64,000 nucleotides of DNA from Staphylococcus intermedius NCTC 11048 (GCF_002902385.1 NZ_PPQH01000024.1:1-64000); one strand, 5' to 3'; positions 48,274-57,776 are shown, numbered from the stretch's first letter. Notes: generated by a model not told the origin, from the sequence alone. A program made the numbers and translations.

Positions 48274-49317
48274 TCAATGTGTGGCAAAATGAATGTCAGT
48301 ATCAAGATAACCTGTTAACATCGTCGTTTCAATTTGCTGGCCTTCTAGCCACGCCCCAAAATCGAATTTAACAGGGTGCTGATTTTCACCTAAAGTCATC
48401 CATGCATAAAGTTGACGCGGTTCATACATTGTTGTATGAATTGTGCCACTCCAACTTTTGAACAACTTGCTATACAGTTCGTATTGTGGATCATTAAAGC
48501 GTTTGAAAATGTCAAAGCGTGATTGTTCAGGTAATTGGACTTGGGCTTCAAGTCGCGCCAAACGTTCTTCTGACTCTTTTGTGTAATTACGGTTTTCATG
48601 TGTCAGTAATTTAAAGTGATTGGTACAAGTCGTATCATAGCGGACATCAATGCCTCTCGGTGTGACTTCTACAATCGCATGTGCACCGGTTTTATCTTGA
48701 ACGATATAACTAAAAGAACTTCGGTGAGGCAACGCTTTTAAAAAGTGTATCGCTTCTTCGACATCACGACAATATTCCAATACTAGGCGACCGATCATAT
48801 AACAGACAAAACCATTGGCAGGCTTTTTACGATGCATAAAATTATAAGCCATGACTAAACCATGTTCGTTCATACCGTCCATTCTCCCAGTTGTCCGTGA
48901 CATCGGCCCTATTTGCGCATAACCGCCATCAGTAGGTTGAAACAATTGATAACGTGCATCATAAGTAGCTGGATGATAATCGTAATTGCGAACTAAGAAA
49001 TCTTCACCAACAAATACCGAGCAACCACTATCAGGCAATGTCGTGAAACGATAATGGGCAAAGTTTAAAATAGCTTGTCTTGTCGGTATATTTAATACAT
49101 CTTGAATCCCTTGAATTTCTTCCCATATGTTAGGTGCAAACTGTTGGAAGATTTGATACGTTTCTTCTACATCGATGTCAAAACGTGGGACACGCTTTTT
49201 CCATTCTCTTTCTCTATTTTTCAACATGGCAGTTCGTTGTAGCCATTGCCCAGTAGCAACACCGTAATCATAATGTGTACCACGAAAAGTTAGAATGTCT
49301 GAGACTACTTGTTGCAT
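48274..49317 (-). CDS. C45-type acyltransferase/amide hydrolase (Ntn fold)
   Basis: 347 residues. Ntn-hydrolase family related to penicillin acyl-CoA:6-APA acyltransferase. The nucleophile would be Cys99 in PDSGCSVFVGED, exposed by self-cleavage; LVRNYDYHPATYDAR and GRMDGMNEHGLVMAYNF are the family's substrate-pocket motifs. Some members act on acylated peptides or bile-type amides; the substrate here is not known. Stands alone. Cytoplasmic, since no signal peptide is seen. Confidence 0.8.
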   Translation of the reverse strand: MQQVVSDILTFRGTHYDYGVATGQWLQRTAMLKNREREWKKRVPRFDIDVEETYQIFQQFAPNIWEEIQGIQDVLNIPTRQAILNFAHYRFTTLPDSGCSVFVGEDFLVRNYDYHPATYDARYQLFQPTDGGYAQIGPMSRTTGRMDGMNEHGLVMAYNFMHRKKPANGFVCYMIGRLVLEYCRDVEEAIHFLKALPHRSSFSYIVQDKTGAHAIVEVTPRGIDVRYDTTCTNHFKLLTHENRNYTKESEERLARLEAQVQLPEQSRFDIFKRFNDPQYELYSKLFKSWSGTIHTTMYEPRQLYAWMTLGENQHPVKFDFGAWLEGQQIETTMLTGYLDTDIHFATH

Positions 49318-49414
49318 GTGTATTCATCCTTTCTGACATCTTGTTAACATAATTTGTTAATAGGTTGTAATATTTCCTTAATGGTAATTCATATACGTCT
49401 TTAATATACTTATT

Positions 49415-49444
49415 TTAACATGATAACAATTGTAAAAGTATATT
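49415..49444 (+). promoter_or_regulatory. Promoter for a short peptide transcript
   Basis: -35 TTAACA (49415-49420), 18 bases, -10 TATATT (49439-49444). It would start about 15 bases before the peptide ATG. Confidence 0.5.
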
Positions 49445-49465
49445 AAATCAATAGGGGTGAAGTGT

Positions 49466-49522
49466 ATGTGGGAATACTATTATAAAGCAAAACGTTGGTT
49501 CTATAAAAATTTTACCAATTGA
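49466..49522 (+). CDS. Putative 18-residue aromatic, basic peptide
   Basis: MWEYYYKAKRWFYKNFTN: eight of 18 residues are Trp, Tyr or Phe and net charge is positive. GGGGTGA lies five bases before the ATG, a promoter is immediately upstream and a factor-independent terminator sits at 49713-49745, so a transcript of about 290 bases is plausible. I recognise no family. It could be a membrane-active or secreted peptide, or simply a leader. Between the stop and the terminator I see no second frame. Confidence 0.45.
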   Translation: MWEYYYKAKRWFYKNFTN

Positions 49523-49712
49523 TTAAAGTCGCTGTTTTGAAGTTTTGAGAAGATATTAAATATGCACACACGAGAACATGTAATCAAAATAAACATATGT
49601 CATATAGAGATCATCAATTCATTGCACATTTATAATAAAGAGGATATGTTGAAATATTTCGTTATGTAAATGTGAAAAGCGAATAGGGAATCAATATATT
49701 CAATTGAGGGGA

Positions 49713-49746
49713 CTGAGGTAAGCATTGTATCTCGGTTCTTTTTTTG
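49713..49746 (+). terminator. Terminator after the short peptide gene
   Basis: GGACTGAG pairs with CTCGGTTC (G-U allowed) around a 13-base loop and runs into seven T. Confidence 0.65.
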
Positions 49747-49928
49747 TGGGTGAACCGGCGCACCATAACAAATGTGGCGTAACCATATTGCGTTAAATTG
49801 TTTGGGGCGTTCACATTCATAGGTTAAGCGAACACGAAAAAAAGTTTGTACTAATGCATTAACTGCCTAGTTATCTATAGCGAAATGAAGGGAGAAGGAG
49901 ATTTCAGGCGTGGAAAATTCCATGACTG

Positions 49929-50000
49929 AACTGCACCATGATTGAATGGCGGTTTGACTTGTGAAGTATCACAGCAAACCTCATTCAGTGTAATGCAGTT
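49929..50000. repeat. Imperfect inverted repeat before an NTF2-like gene
   Basis: AACTGCACCATGATTGAATG... (49929-49955) is complementary, with mismatches, to 49976-50000. Within the loop TTGTGAAGTATCACAG is itself a palindrome. No protein feature lies in 49747-50033; its left half resembles none of the other repeats. Confidence 0.5.
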
Positions 50001-50033
50001 TGAATCGATTTCATTTTGCATTCAAATATGGTG

Positions 50034-50423
50034 TTAGGTCGAATGAATTTCTGTGACGTTGGTTGTGATATAGATCGTTTTAATACGATGTTTAAGCGAT
50101 GGTGTGTCTCCAAATGTTAAAGTGATGAGTGTCTTAGTTGTTTTTGGATAATCTGGATTTTCTACTGAGTATACATAAAATATAATCAATTGATCGTCGT
50201 TAATTTGTGCACGATGAATCATTTCAAAGTTCCATTGTGTATCTTTCATCTTTGCAATTTGATTCATGCGTTTTCGTAACATATCAATAACATTTGATTT
50301 TGTGAGCGACTGTGGTTCACCTAGCTCATTGACGTAATAAGCAGCGACACGATCATCCAGCATATCTTTAATTTTATCAATATCATTGTTTTTCCATGAA
50401 CTTACTAATGATATATATGGCAT
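50034..50423 (-). CDS. Hypothetical protein, possible NTF2-like fold
   Basis: 129 residues. The N-terminal helix pair (SLVSSWKNNDIDKIKDMLDDRVAAYYV) followed by long strands is the layout of NTF2-like/SnoaL proteins. No catalytic residues are evident. Function unknown. Stands alone, with GAGG ahead of the ATG. Confidence 0.6.
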   Translation of the reverse strand: MPYISLVSSWKNNDIDKIKDMLDDRVAAYYVNELGEPQSLTKSNVIDMLRKRMNQIAKMKDTQWNFEMIHRAQINDDQLIIFYVYSVENPDYPKTTKTLITLTFGDTPSLKHRIKTIYITTNVTEIHST

Positions 50424-50589
50424 TTTAAGAGCCCTCTTTCATTATTCTTTATACTGATAATGTAACATATTGCCTGTAAAAATTGAATTGATTTCTGATT
50501 AAAAAAGTCGAGATTGGGGTATAAGTTTAATGATGTAGTAGATTTATGATATGATAAATGTAACATCAATAATTTAGAGGTGAAGACTT

Positions 50590-50763
50590 ATGTGTAATTT
50601 CATTAAAGGGTTATTTAAATTTTTATTCGTTTCAACACTAGTGATTACTGGCGTTGTAGGACTTGGCTTAGCAGTGTTGACATATGTGTTTAAAAAAGAT
50701 TTTGAAGAAATCGAAAACAAAACGAAAGAAATTATTGCGGATATCGAAGCGAATCAAGGATAA
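50590..50763 (+). CDS. Small membrane protein, 57 residues
   Basis: MCNFIKGLFKFLFVSTLVI opens a single membrane segment (10-34), with a charged coiled-coil-like tail (FKKDFEEIENKTKEII). GAGGTGA lies seven bases before the ATG. Its own terminator follows. Similar short proteins occur in the same place in other staphylococci, I believe, but function is unknown. Confidence 0.68.
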   Translation: MCNFIKGLFKFLFVSTLVITGVVGLGLAVLTYVFKKDFEEIENKTKEIIADIEANQG

Positions 50764-50833
50764 AAATACATTCGTGATTTAAACCGATAAAAGTGTCTAT
50801 TGTGAAATCATTGTTATGGTTTTGAATACTGAG

Positions 50834-50886
50834 AGCGAGGATATGAAGTCTATGAACGGTTTAGATTTCAATCTCGCTTTTTTTAT
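50834..50886 (+). terminator. Terminator after the 57-residue membrane protein
   Basis: AGCGAG (50834-50839) and CTCGCT (50873-50878), with partial inner pairing TGAAGTCT/AGATTTCA, followed by T8. Confidence 0.7.
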
Positions 50887-50987
50887 TGAAATAAGGTGCA
50901 CAAAGTATGAAGACACGAAACATTTCTCGTGTGTCTCATCATGAAAATTTGATAAAATAGACCTAAGAAAATGGAGGGATGCTTGCC

Positions 50988-52037
50988 ATGGTAAAAGGTT
51001 ATATAGGCTCTTATACAAAAAAGGATGGTAAAGGAATTTATCGTTTTGAATTAGATGAACAGTCAGGACGTATTGAAACTGTAGAAACAGGATACGAATT
51101 GAATGCGTCAACGTATCTTGTGCAACATGAAGATACATTAATCGGCATTACCAAAAATGATAAAAATGCCGGCTTAGCAACATTTAAAATTAAACAAGAT
51201 GGCAGTCTTGAAAAAACAGGTGAGTCATTGGAGTCATTTAAAGGTTCAGGCTGTTATGTCGCTGTGTCACCGGATGGGAAATATGTGTTTGAAGCGGTGT
51301 ACGGTGATGGTGTTGCTCGCATATATGAATTGGATGCCGAAAACAACCGTATTAAGCGCTTAATTGAGGAAGTCATTCACGATTATCCACACGGTCCTAA
51401 TGTTGATAGACAAGAACAGTCACATGTCCATTATTTAGACGTGACACCTGAACATAAATATGTGGTAGCTGTTGACTTAGGTGCAGATTTACTCGTGACA
51501 TATCATTATGGTGACCAAGGTTTAGAAGTGGCACACCGTACAGCAATGGAACCAGGTGACGGACCAAGACATATCGCGTACCACAAAACAGGGCGTTATG
51601 CTTATGTTGTCAATGAATTATCAAACACTGTCGTTGTGATGGCATATGAGGATGGTCGTTTTTCAGAATTAGAACGTCATTTGACGATACCTAAAGATTT
51701 TCTATTACCAACAAAGTTAGCAGCTGTAAGGCTTTCTCATGATCAACGTTACTTATATGTCAGTAACCGTGGTCACGACAGTATTGCCATCTTTAAATTG
51801 TTAGAAGACGGTGCGAAACTTGAGTTGGTCGACATCGTTTCAAGTGGCGGATCATTCCCAAGAGATTTTAATATTACAGCAGATGATGCATATCTCGTAG
51901 CGGCACACCAAGAAGAAAATTCAGAAGTGGTTGTATTCCAACGTGACCTCGATACGGGGCAATTAACAAAAACAGATGATCAACAAACGGCATCGGAAGG
52001 CGTATGTGTGAAGTTTTTAGACGAAACACATTTATAA
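50988..52037 (+). CDS. pgl: Lactonase-family beta-propeller, probable 6-phosphogluconolactonase
   Basis: 349 residues of the seven-bladed YkgB-type lactonase family: GYIGSYTKKDGKG at the start, GSGCYVAVSPDGKYVFEA, SHVHYLDVTPE, DGPRHIAYHKTG, AAVRLSHDQRYLYVSNRGHDSIA and GGSFPRDFN. It would hydrolyse 6-phosphogluconolactone in the pentose phosphate pathway. The first in-frame ATG is three bases from the GGAGG site; the next, at 50988, is ten away and gives the family start MVKGYIGSY. Confidence 0.88.
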   Translation: MVKGYIGSYTKKDGKGIYRFELDEQSGRIETVETGYELNASTYLVQHEDTLIGITKNDKNAGLATFKIKQDGSLEKTGESLESFKGSGCYVAVSPDGKYVFEAVYGDGVARIYELDAENNRIKRLIEEVIHDYPHGPNVDRQEQSHVHYLDVTPEHKYVVAVDLGADLLVTYHYGDQGLEVAHRTAMEPGDGPRHIAYHKTGRYAYVVNELSNTVVVMAYEDGRFSELERHLTIPKDFLLPTKLAAVRLSHDQRYLYVSNRGHDSIAIFKLLEDGAKLELVDIVSSGGSFPRDFNITADDAYLVAAHQEENSEVVVFQRDLDTGQLTKTDDQQTASEGVCVKFLDETHL

Positions 52038-52054
52038 TACGATAGAAAAATAAT

Positions 52055-52100
52055 GAACAGGCTCAGGAATTCTCTGTAAGTTTTCCGAGCCTGTTCTTTT
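52055..52100. terminator. Terminator between pgl and the aldehyde dehydrogenase
   Basis: GAACAGGCTC (52055-52064) pairs with GAGCCTGTTC (52087-52096), with T-run to the right. Convergent genes flank it. Confidence 0.9.
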
Positions 52101-52168
52101 TAGTTTTAAAGTAAAAGCAATGATTAGAAATCAAAATAACATGGGTTTGTTCTTTATATGTTATAGAT

Positions 52169-53548
52169 TTATTTCTTAAAAAGCTTTTTTACATATCCAA
52201 GTTTTCCTTTATACGGTGGGAATAATAACCCCGTTTCTAACTTTGTCGTTTTAAAAATATAGGGCTTTTGATGTGAAAATGTTTCAAATGAATATTTGCC
52301 ATGGTAACGTCCAATACCTGAAGCACCAACACCGCCAAAAGGAAGCTTCGGATTAGCTAATTGCAAAATCGTATCGTTAATGGCAGCACTGCCAAATGAT
52401 AGTTCATTCAAAACGCGTGTTGTCGTATTTTCGTCTTCACTGAATAAATAAAGTGACAATGGTTTCGGTTTTGACTGAATAAACGAGATAGCTTCATCAA
52501 AGTTTTGATAAGTCAAAATCGGTAAAATAGGTCCGAAAATTTCTTCTTGCATGATTGGATCATTCGCATGAATATGATCAAGTATTGTTGGTGACACGTA
52601 ACGCTGTACGGCATCTGTGTCGCCTCCGATAATGACGTTCGATTGATGTGCTTCTAAAAGGTGTGACAATCGATTAAAATGACGGTCATTGACAATTCGG
52701 CCTAAATCGTCACTGTCAATCGGTTGTGGACCATAAAATTCACGAATCGTTGACGTCATTGCTTCAATAAAATCAGCTTTAACCGTTTCATCAATGAGGA
52801 TATAATCTGGCGCGACACACGTTTGACCTGCATTCATAAATTTACCGAAGCAGATACGCTCACTTGCGACTTTTAAGTTAGCCGTTTTGTCAATAATTGT
52901 AGGTGACTTACCACCCAGTTCGAGTGTCACAGGAATTAATTGTTTCGCTGCGGCTTCGTAAACGATTTGGCCTACTTTTTGACTACCAGTAAAGAAGATA
53001 TGATCAAAAGGAAGCTCCAATAATGATTGAATTGTTTCGGCACCACCCTGCGCAACGGTAACATATTCTGGATCAAATGTCTGTTTAATAATTTTTTCAA
53101 TGACCACCGCTACATTTGGCGTCAGTTCGGAAGGTTTTACAATGGCAGTATTACCTGCAGCAATTGCGCCAATTAAAGGTTCGAAAATCAATTGAAAAGG
53201 GTAGTTAAAAGGTCCAATAATCAAAACAGTGCCTAAAGGTTCGTTGACGATAAAACTTTTGGCAGGAAAAAGAAAAAAGGGCGTGTCAACTGCTTCTGTT
53301 TTTGCCCACTTCGATAGGTTTTTACGAATGTAACGAATATTGTTTAATGTATAACCGATTTCTGTGCCATAAGCTTCGACTTCATTTTTTCCTAAATCTT
53401 GTTTCAGTGCATCGAAAATTTCTTGTTCGTGTAAGTTGATTTGTTTAGCTAACTGTTTTAAAACTTTTTTGCGTGATTTAAGCGAACGTGTCGCATGTGA
53501 TTTAAAATAACGTTGTGTTGCATCGAATTGTGTGTGAAATGGATTCAA
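52169..53548 (-). CDS. Aldehyde dehydrogenase, class 3-like
   Basis: 459 residues, without the N-terminal extension of class 1/2 enzymes. IGPFNYPFQL (oxyanion Asn), FTGSQKVGQIV (NAD), LELGGKSP (Glu210) and NAGQTCVAP (Cys244) are all present. The C-terminal basic/hydrophobic region (FPPYKGKLGYVKKLFKK) may contact membrane, as in fatty aldehyde forms. Oxidises aldehydes to acids; specific substrate unknown. Confidence 0.9.
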   Translation of the reverse strand: MNPFHTQFDATQRYFKSHATRSLKSRKKVLKQLAKQINLHEQEIFDALKQDLGKNEVEAYGTEIGYTLNNIRYIRKNLSKWAKTEAVDTPFFLFPAKSFIVNEPLGTVLIIGPFNYPFQLIFEPLIGAIAAGNTAIVKPSELTPNVAVVIEKIIKQTFDPEYVTVAQGGAETIQSLLELPFDHIFFTGSQKVGQIVYEAAAKQLIPVTLELGGKSPTIIDKTANLKVASERICFGKFMNAGQTCVAPDYILIDETVKADFIEAMTSTIREFYGPQPIDSDDLGRIVNDRHFNRLSHLLEAHQSNVIIGGDTDAVQRYVSPTILDHIHANDPIMQEEIFGPILPILTYQNFDEAISFIQSKPKPLSLYLFSEDENTTTRVLNELSFGSAAINDTILQLANPKLPFGGVGASGIGRYHGKYSFETFSHQKPYIFKTTKLETGLLFPPYKGKLGYVKKLFKK

Positions 53549-53771
53549 TAGGGAATGCTCCTTTCAAAAGTCGAATGTCATTTATCATTTCTGATAGGGG
53601 AAACGCATGTCGTTGAAGCTACACATTAGCTATCGATTTGTTAATGATCATTATGTATGATTGTAACATATTCCACTGAAATACATCGGTGAGAGGTCAT
53701 CATTTTCGACATGATAATAAAAGCGTTTTGAAAAGTACTTCGAATGGATGCGATGACACTGAATGACAGAG

Positions 53772-53811
53772 TAGATAAAAAAGAATCGAGACACGTTGGA
53801 CTGTGTCTCGA
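53772..53811 (-). terminator. Terminator after the ppaC-GNAT pair
   Basis: TCGAGACAC (53786-53794) pairs with GTGTCTCGA (53803-53811); leftward it ends in TTCTTTTTT. Confidence 0.85.
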
Positions 53812-53826
53812 CTTCAAGTGAGCGCT

Positions 53827-54108
53827 TTATTCCGCTCTGTATGGTGCAAGTGAAGCATCGCGTTCGAATTGATGCGCGACATAGCTACAAGATGGAATGA
53901 TTTTCAAGTTTTCATTCTTTGCTTTTTCAATGACAGCATCAAACAATTGTTTGGCAACGCCGCCACCGCGCAAAGAAGGACTGACATAAGTACTATACAC
54001 ATCAATCACATTCGTATCATAGTATGAAAATAGAATTTGGGCATCCGGTCTATTTTCTGTTTCACCGTAATAAAACTTATGATATCCAGCTTTCACTTTT
54101 TCAGACAT
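53827..54108 (-). CDS. Small GNAT-like N-acetyltransferase (YjdJ type)
   Basis: 93 residues. VYSTYVSPSLRGGGVAKQLFDAVI is a short GNAT core with acetyl-CoA loop RGGGVA, and IPSCSYV follows, where cysteine is conserved in this family of minimal acetyltransferases. Substrate unknown. 29 bases after ppaC in the same direction. Confidence 0.82.
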   Translation of the reverse strand: MSEKVKAGYHKFYYGETENRPDAQILFSYYDTNVIDVYSTYVSPSLRGGGVAKQLFDAVIEKAKNENLKIIPSCSYVAHQFERDASLAPYRAE

Positions 54109-54137
54109 GCGATCACACCTTTGTTTATATTTTTATA

Positions 54138-55061
54138 TTATGATAATGCTTCAGTAATCGGTGGTACAATTTGTTTTTTACGAGAAACAACACCTGGTAA
54201 AAATGCTGTATGATTATCTAACGTTGTATTGAACGCTTGTGCGATTTTCTCTTGTTCTGCACCAACTACGAGAATTTTTGAATCACTATTAATGATGTCT
54301 GTTACGACAAGGATAAATGTGTCGTAGCTATTTTCAGCACTTGCTTTATTCATCGCATTTTCTAGCGCTTCTTGACGTTCAAAAACTTCTTCAATATCGA
54401 CACTGTTCACTTGTGCGATACGAACTGTATGATCCACCATGCTGAAAGATTTTGCATCAGTATTTAACAATTCGTCTTCAGTTTTGTTTGTTGTTGAAGC
54501 ACCTGCTTTTAACATCTCTAAACCGTATGTTTCTAATTCCACATTAGCGATTTTAGCGAGTGCTTGTGCTGCATCGATATCTTGTTGTGTACATGTTGGG
54601 GATTTGAATAATAAACTGTCTGAAATAATTGCAGAAACCATTAAACCTGCAATTTCCGGACGAATTTCATACTTGCGCTCGTTATACATTTTATACAAAA
54701 TTGTAGCTGTACAGCCCACAGGTTCTGAACGGTAATAAAGTGGGCCCGCTGTTTCAAAATTTGCGATTCTGTGATGATCGATAACGTGTCGAATATTCGC
54801 TTTTTCAATGTTTTGAGCACTTTGTTGAAACTCATTATGGTCAACTAAAATGACGTCTTGTCCAGTTAAGTCATCCGTTAAAAATTCTGGAACTGCTACG
54901 TTGAAATAATCTAACGCATATTGAGTTTCAGGACCTAACTCACCAATACGAAATGCTTTAGCTTCCTTGTTTCCATGTTGTTGTTCGAAATCTGCCATTA
55001 TGATTGCTGAAGAAATGGCATCAGTGTCTGGGTTTTGATGACCAAAAATATAAGTTGTCAT
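54138..55061 (-). CDS. ppaC: Manganese-dependent inorganic pyrophosphatase
   Basis: 307-residue family II enzyme of the DHH superfamily, splitting pyrophosphate to two phosphates. Metal ligands lie in GHQNPDTDAIS (His8, Asp12, Asp14), VDHNE and the DHH motif VIDHHRIAN; the C-terminal DHHA2 domain ends with SRKKQIVPP for substrate binding. No CBS domains, so not regulated by nucleotides. Confidence 0.96.
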   Translation of the reverse strand: MTTYIFGHQNPDTDAISSAIIMADFEQQHGNKEAKAFRIGELGPETQYALDYFNVAVPEFLTDDLTGQDVILVDHNEFQQSAQNIEKANIRHVIDHHRIANFETAGPLYYRSEPVGCTATILYKMYNERKYEIRPEIAGLMVSAIISDSLLFKSPTCTQQDIDAAQALAKIANVELETYGLEMLKAGASTTNKTEDELLNTDAKSFSMVDHTVRIAQVNSVDIEEVFERQEALENAMNKASAENSYDTFILVVTDIINSDSKILVVGAEQEKIAQAFNTTLDNHTAFLPGVVSRKKQIVPPITEALS

Positions 55062-55121
55062 TATTAAATCTCCTTATTCATATTCTAATTTTCAGTTCTA
55101 TTTTAGCACGGAGAGTAGTCA

Positions 55122-55673
55122 TTATTCTACCTGAGCGCCCAATGTCGTTTTAAAATGTGTCAATGCCCATTGGTGTCCAGCTTCATTAAATGTGGCCACA
55201 CCTTTTTTAGGGATAATTAATTGATAATTTAAATTGTATGCACTAATCGCAGTGTGTAAAACACAAATATCTGTACACACGCCGACGATTTCAACGGTGT
55301 CGACTTGGCGTTCACGTAACATACTATCTAACGGTGTACCGTAAAAGGAATCGTAACGGCGTTTGTCTAAAAAATAAACATGTGCGCTATCTTTTATCGT
55401 ATCATACAATGTTTTAACCTCACCATACAATTCACGTCCTTGCGTGCCTTGAATATTGTGTGGTGGAAAACATTTTGTCTCAGGATGGTAAGGATCATCT
55501 TCAAAGTGTAAATCCATCATAAAAAAGATACTTTCTTGAGCTTCGTGGTATGCTTGAATGCGTTCAACAATGTACGGCTCGATCGCTTGACCAGCTGCGC
55601 CACAAGTCAGTTTGCCATCATCTGCAACAAAATCATACGAATAATCAACAACAACTAAAGCTTTATTTGACAT
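55122..55673 (-). CDS. pncA: Nicotinamidase
   Basis: 183-residue isochorismatase-fold hydrolase turning nicotinamide into nicotinate for NAD salvage. Asp10 in VVVDYSYDF, the metal site in MDLHFEDDPYHPE and the catalytic cysteine region GVCTDICVLH are present. The longer open frame upstream has no ribosome site; AGGAGAG lies eight bases before the ATG at 55673. The next salvage enzymes, pncB and nadE, are 4 kb to the right. Diverges from the beta-helix gene. Confidence 0.9.
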   Translation of the reverse strand: MSNKALVVVDYSYDFVADDGKLTCGAAGQAIEPYIVERIQAYHEAQESIFFMMDLHFEDDPYHPETKCFPPHNIQGTQGRELYGEVKTLYDTIKDSAHVYFLDKRRYDSFYGTPLDSMLRERQVDTVEIVGVCTDICVLHTAISAYNLNYQLIIPKKGVATFNEAGHQWALTHFKTTLGAQVE

Positions 55674-55753
55674 TTCATTCTCTCCTAAAAGTGGTATAAA
55701 GATTAAACAACAGTATAATAAGTATAACTTAATCGTGAAAGGATGGCACGTAT

Positions 55754-56860
55754 ATGAAAATAAATGTATTAGATTTTGGTGCGATTGGCCAGAATCGATT
55801 TTTGGATACTTGGGGCATACAACGTGCACTCAACCAAGCCAAAAAGGGGCCAATTACTGTCTATATTCCTAGTGGTATTTATCATATCGCCAAAGCATTA
55901 AAGATATATGAAGGAACGACACTTGTATTAGACCCTGATACTGAACTGTTAAGAACTGGAAAAGACGCATTGCTTAAAAATGGTTCACGTTTGAAACGCT
56001 ATTATGGTTACAATGGCAACAGTCACATTAAAATTCAAGGCGGCATTTGGAATATGAACGGCGTACATTACCCTTACAATAATACAGCGATGTGTATAGG
56101 CCATGCACGAGAAATTGAAATATGTCATTTGACGATTAAAAATGTCGTCGGTGGTCATGGCATTGATGCTTGTGGACTCGACGGTTTGCACATTCATCAT
56201 TGTAACTTTATTGGATTTTATGATGTGACAGGTGAGCGATGGTTTTCAGAGGCGGTACAGTTAGATTTATTTGTTGAAGGCGCATTTCCAAAATTCGGAG
56301 TCAACGATGGGACGATTACGAAAAATGCAATTATTGAACATTGTTATTTCGGTAATTCGTTTGAAGGTGAGATGCAAAGTTGGAATCGTGCGATAGGTTC
56401 ACATGCGACACGTTTGAATCGTTTTTATGAAAATATTACCATTCAACACAATGTTTTTGAAGCCACGCAAGATTATGCGCTGACACCGTTAAAAGGGAAA
56501 AACATTTTCATTCAACGTAATCTATTTTTAAATTGCGCAGGGGGTATTCGCTATTTAGGTGTCCATCAAGGTAAAAATGCATTTACGTTAGAGGGAGACC
56601 ATGAAGGCAAACAAGGGGGCGATGGTTTGTTTGTGATGAATAACGAGTTTGTCAATAATCAATCAAAAGATGTCTTGCACATTCGAAGTCATCAAGATGC
56701 GCCTCATACAGATGTAAATATATTGGGGAATACATTTTGTGGTGGGCATCAAGTCGCGCAATTAACAGGTGTACATGACATCGCGATTTTGAATAATGAA
56801 AACCCGCCGCAATGGAATGAAAAACAAGTCACCGCGCTCATGACAGATAAAAACGTATAA
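55754..56860 (+). CDS. Right-handed beta-helix protein (pectate-lyase/GH28-like)
   Basis: 368 residues. The start NVLDFGAIGQNRFLDTWGIQRAL is the pectate-lyase-superfamily opening, followed by parallel beta-helix repeats with short Asn-rich turns (HIKIQGGIWN, HIHHCNFIGF, IFIQRNLFLNC, DVNILGNTFCGG). No signal peptide, so it is cytoplasmic or exported by another route. Its target is a polysaccharide in related proteins; activity unknown. GAAAGGATG precedes the ATG. Confidence 0.72.
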   Translation: MKINVLDFGAIGQNRFLDTWGIQRALNQAKKGPITVYIPSGIYHIAKALKIYEGTTLVLDPDTELLRTGKDALLKNGSRLKRYYGYNGNSHIKIQGGIWNMNGVHYPYNNTAMCIGHAREIEICHLTIKNVVGGHGIDACGLDGLHIHHCNFIGFYDVTGERWFSEAVQLDLFVEGAFPKFGVNDGTITKNAIIEHCYFGNSFEGEMQSWNRAIGSHATRLNRFYENITIQHNVFEATQDYALTPLKGKNIFIQRNLFLNCAGGIRYLGVHQGKNAFTLEGDHEGKQGGDGLFVMNNEFVNNQSKDVLHIRSHQDAPHTDVNILGNTFCGGHQVAQLTGVHDIAILNNENPPQWNEKQVTALMTDKNV

Positions 56861-56875
56861 ATGAAGTAAAGGGAG

Positions 56876-56911
56876 GGACAAAAATAGCATTCAACATAAG
56901 TGTTTTGTCCC
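56876..56911. terminator. Bidirectional terminator before pheA
   Basis: GGGACAAAA (56876-56884) pairs with TTTTGTCCC (56903-56911). Confidence 0.78.
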
Positions 56912-56929
56912 ATTCCCAACTTCAACTTT

Positions 56930-57733
56930 TTAATGAAAACGTCCTAAATTTTTAATTTTAAAATCAAGTGTTTCTAAAATCGTTAATATTTTGTTTAAGA
57001 CAATCGTATCTGGACATTCAGCTTGTACGAAAAAGCGATACATGCCTAGTTGTGTTTTGAGTGGACGTGATTCAATCCATTTCAAATTGACTTGAAACAT
57101 CGCAAAAGTGTTCAAAATGCTCGCCAGTAGTCCTGGTTTATCTTCTGTTGGTGTAATGACTAATAAACATTCAGAGCCGATTTGATTTGTCACTTCTGAA
57201 GCATGTTTTAATACGAGAAAACGTGTCATGTTGTGTGGATAATCCTCAATGTGTGTCGCGAGTGGTTCATAGCCATACATTTCTCCACTTCCGAGAGGGG
57301 CAATCGCGCCAGTAGTTGCATCAATTTTGTCGAGAGACGCTACAGTGCTCGACGTATAATCATAATCAAATTGATGTTCATGAATAAACTTTTGTGTTTG
57401 ACTAATTGCTGGTCCAATCGAATAAACATGCTTGATATCCGTGATAGACTGGTGTGGAAAGCCATACAATGCGAAGGCGATATCTAAAAATATTTCTTCA
57501 ATGATGACAAAATTTTGTTCGATCAGTGAGTCGGCAATGACATTAATCGTACCTTCTATAGAGTTTTCAATCGGAACGATGGCACTTGCTGATGAATCTT
57601 TTTGTAAGGATGACATCACTTCATATAAATTAGAACATTCAACCAATTGTTCCTCTTGCTGTGTTTGAGATTGTAATTTTAAAGCGGCTAAATATGAAAA
57701 TGTACCTTTAGGACCAAGATAGAAAAGTGTCAT
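56930..57733 (-). CDS. pheA: Prephenate dehydratase
   Basis: 267 residues. The PDT domain (1-180) starts FYLGPKGTFSYLAAL and contains the catalytic NMTRFLVL; the ACT domain (190-267) carries LLASILNTFAMFQVNLKWIESRP, the ESRP site that binds phenylalanine for feedback. It makes phenylpyruvate. No chorismate mutase domain is fused. Located 43 bases after NOS in the same direction. Confidence 0.95.
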   Translation of the reverse strand: MTLFYLGPKGTFSYLAALKLQSQTQQEEQLVECSNLYEVMSSLQKDSSASAIVPIENSIEGTINVIADSLIEQNFVIIEEIFLDIAFALYGFPHQSITDIKHVYSIGPAISQTQKFIHEHQFDYDYTSSTVASLDKIDATTGAIAPLGSGEMYGYEPLATHIEDYPHNMTRFLVLKHASEVTNQIGSECLLVITPTEDKPGLLASILNTFAMFQVNLKWIESRPLKTQLGMYRFFVQAECPDTIVLNKILTILETLDFKIKNLGRFH

Positions 57734-57776
57734 GACATCATTCCTTTCACATGAATTGACTTTATTTTACATGATG

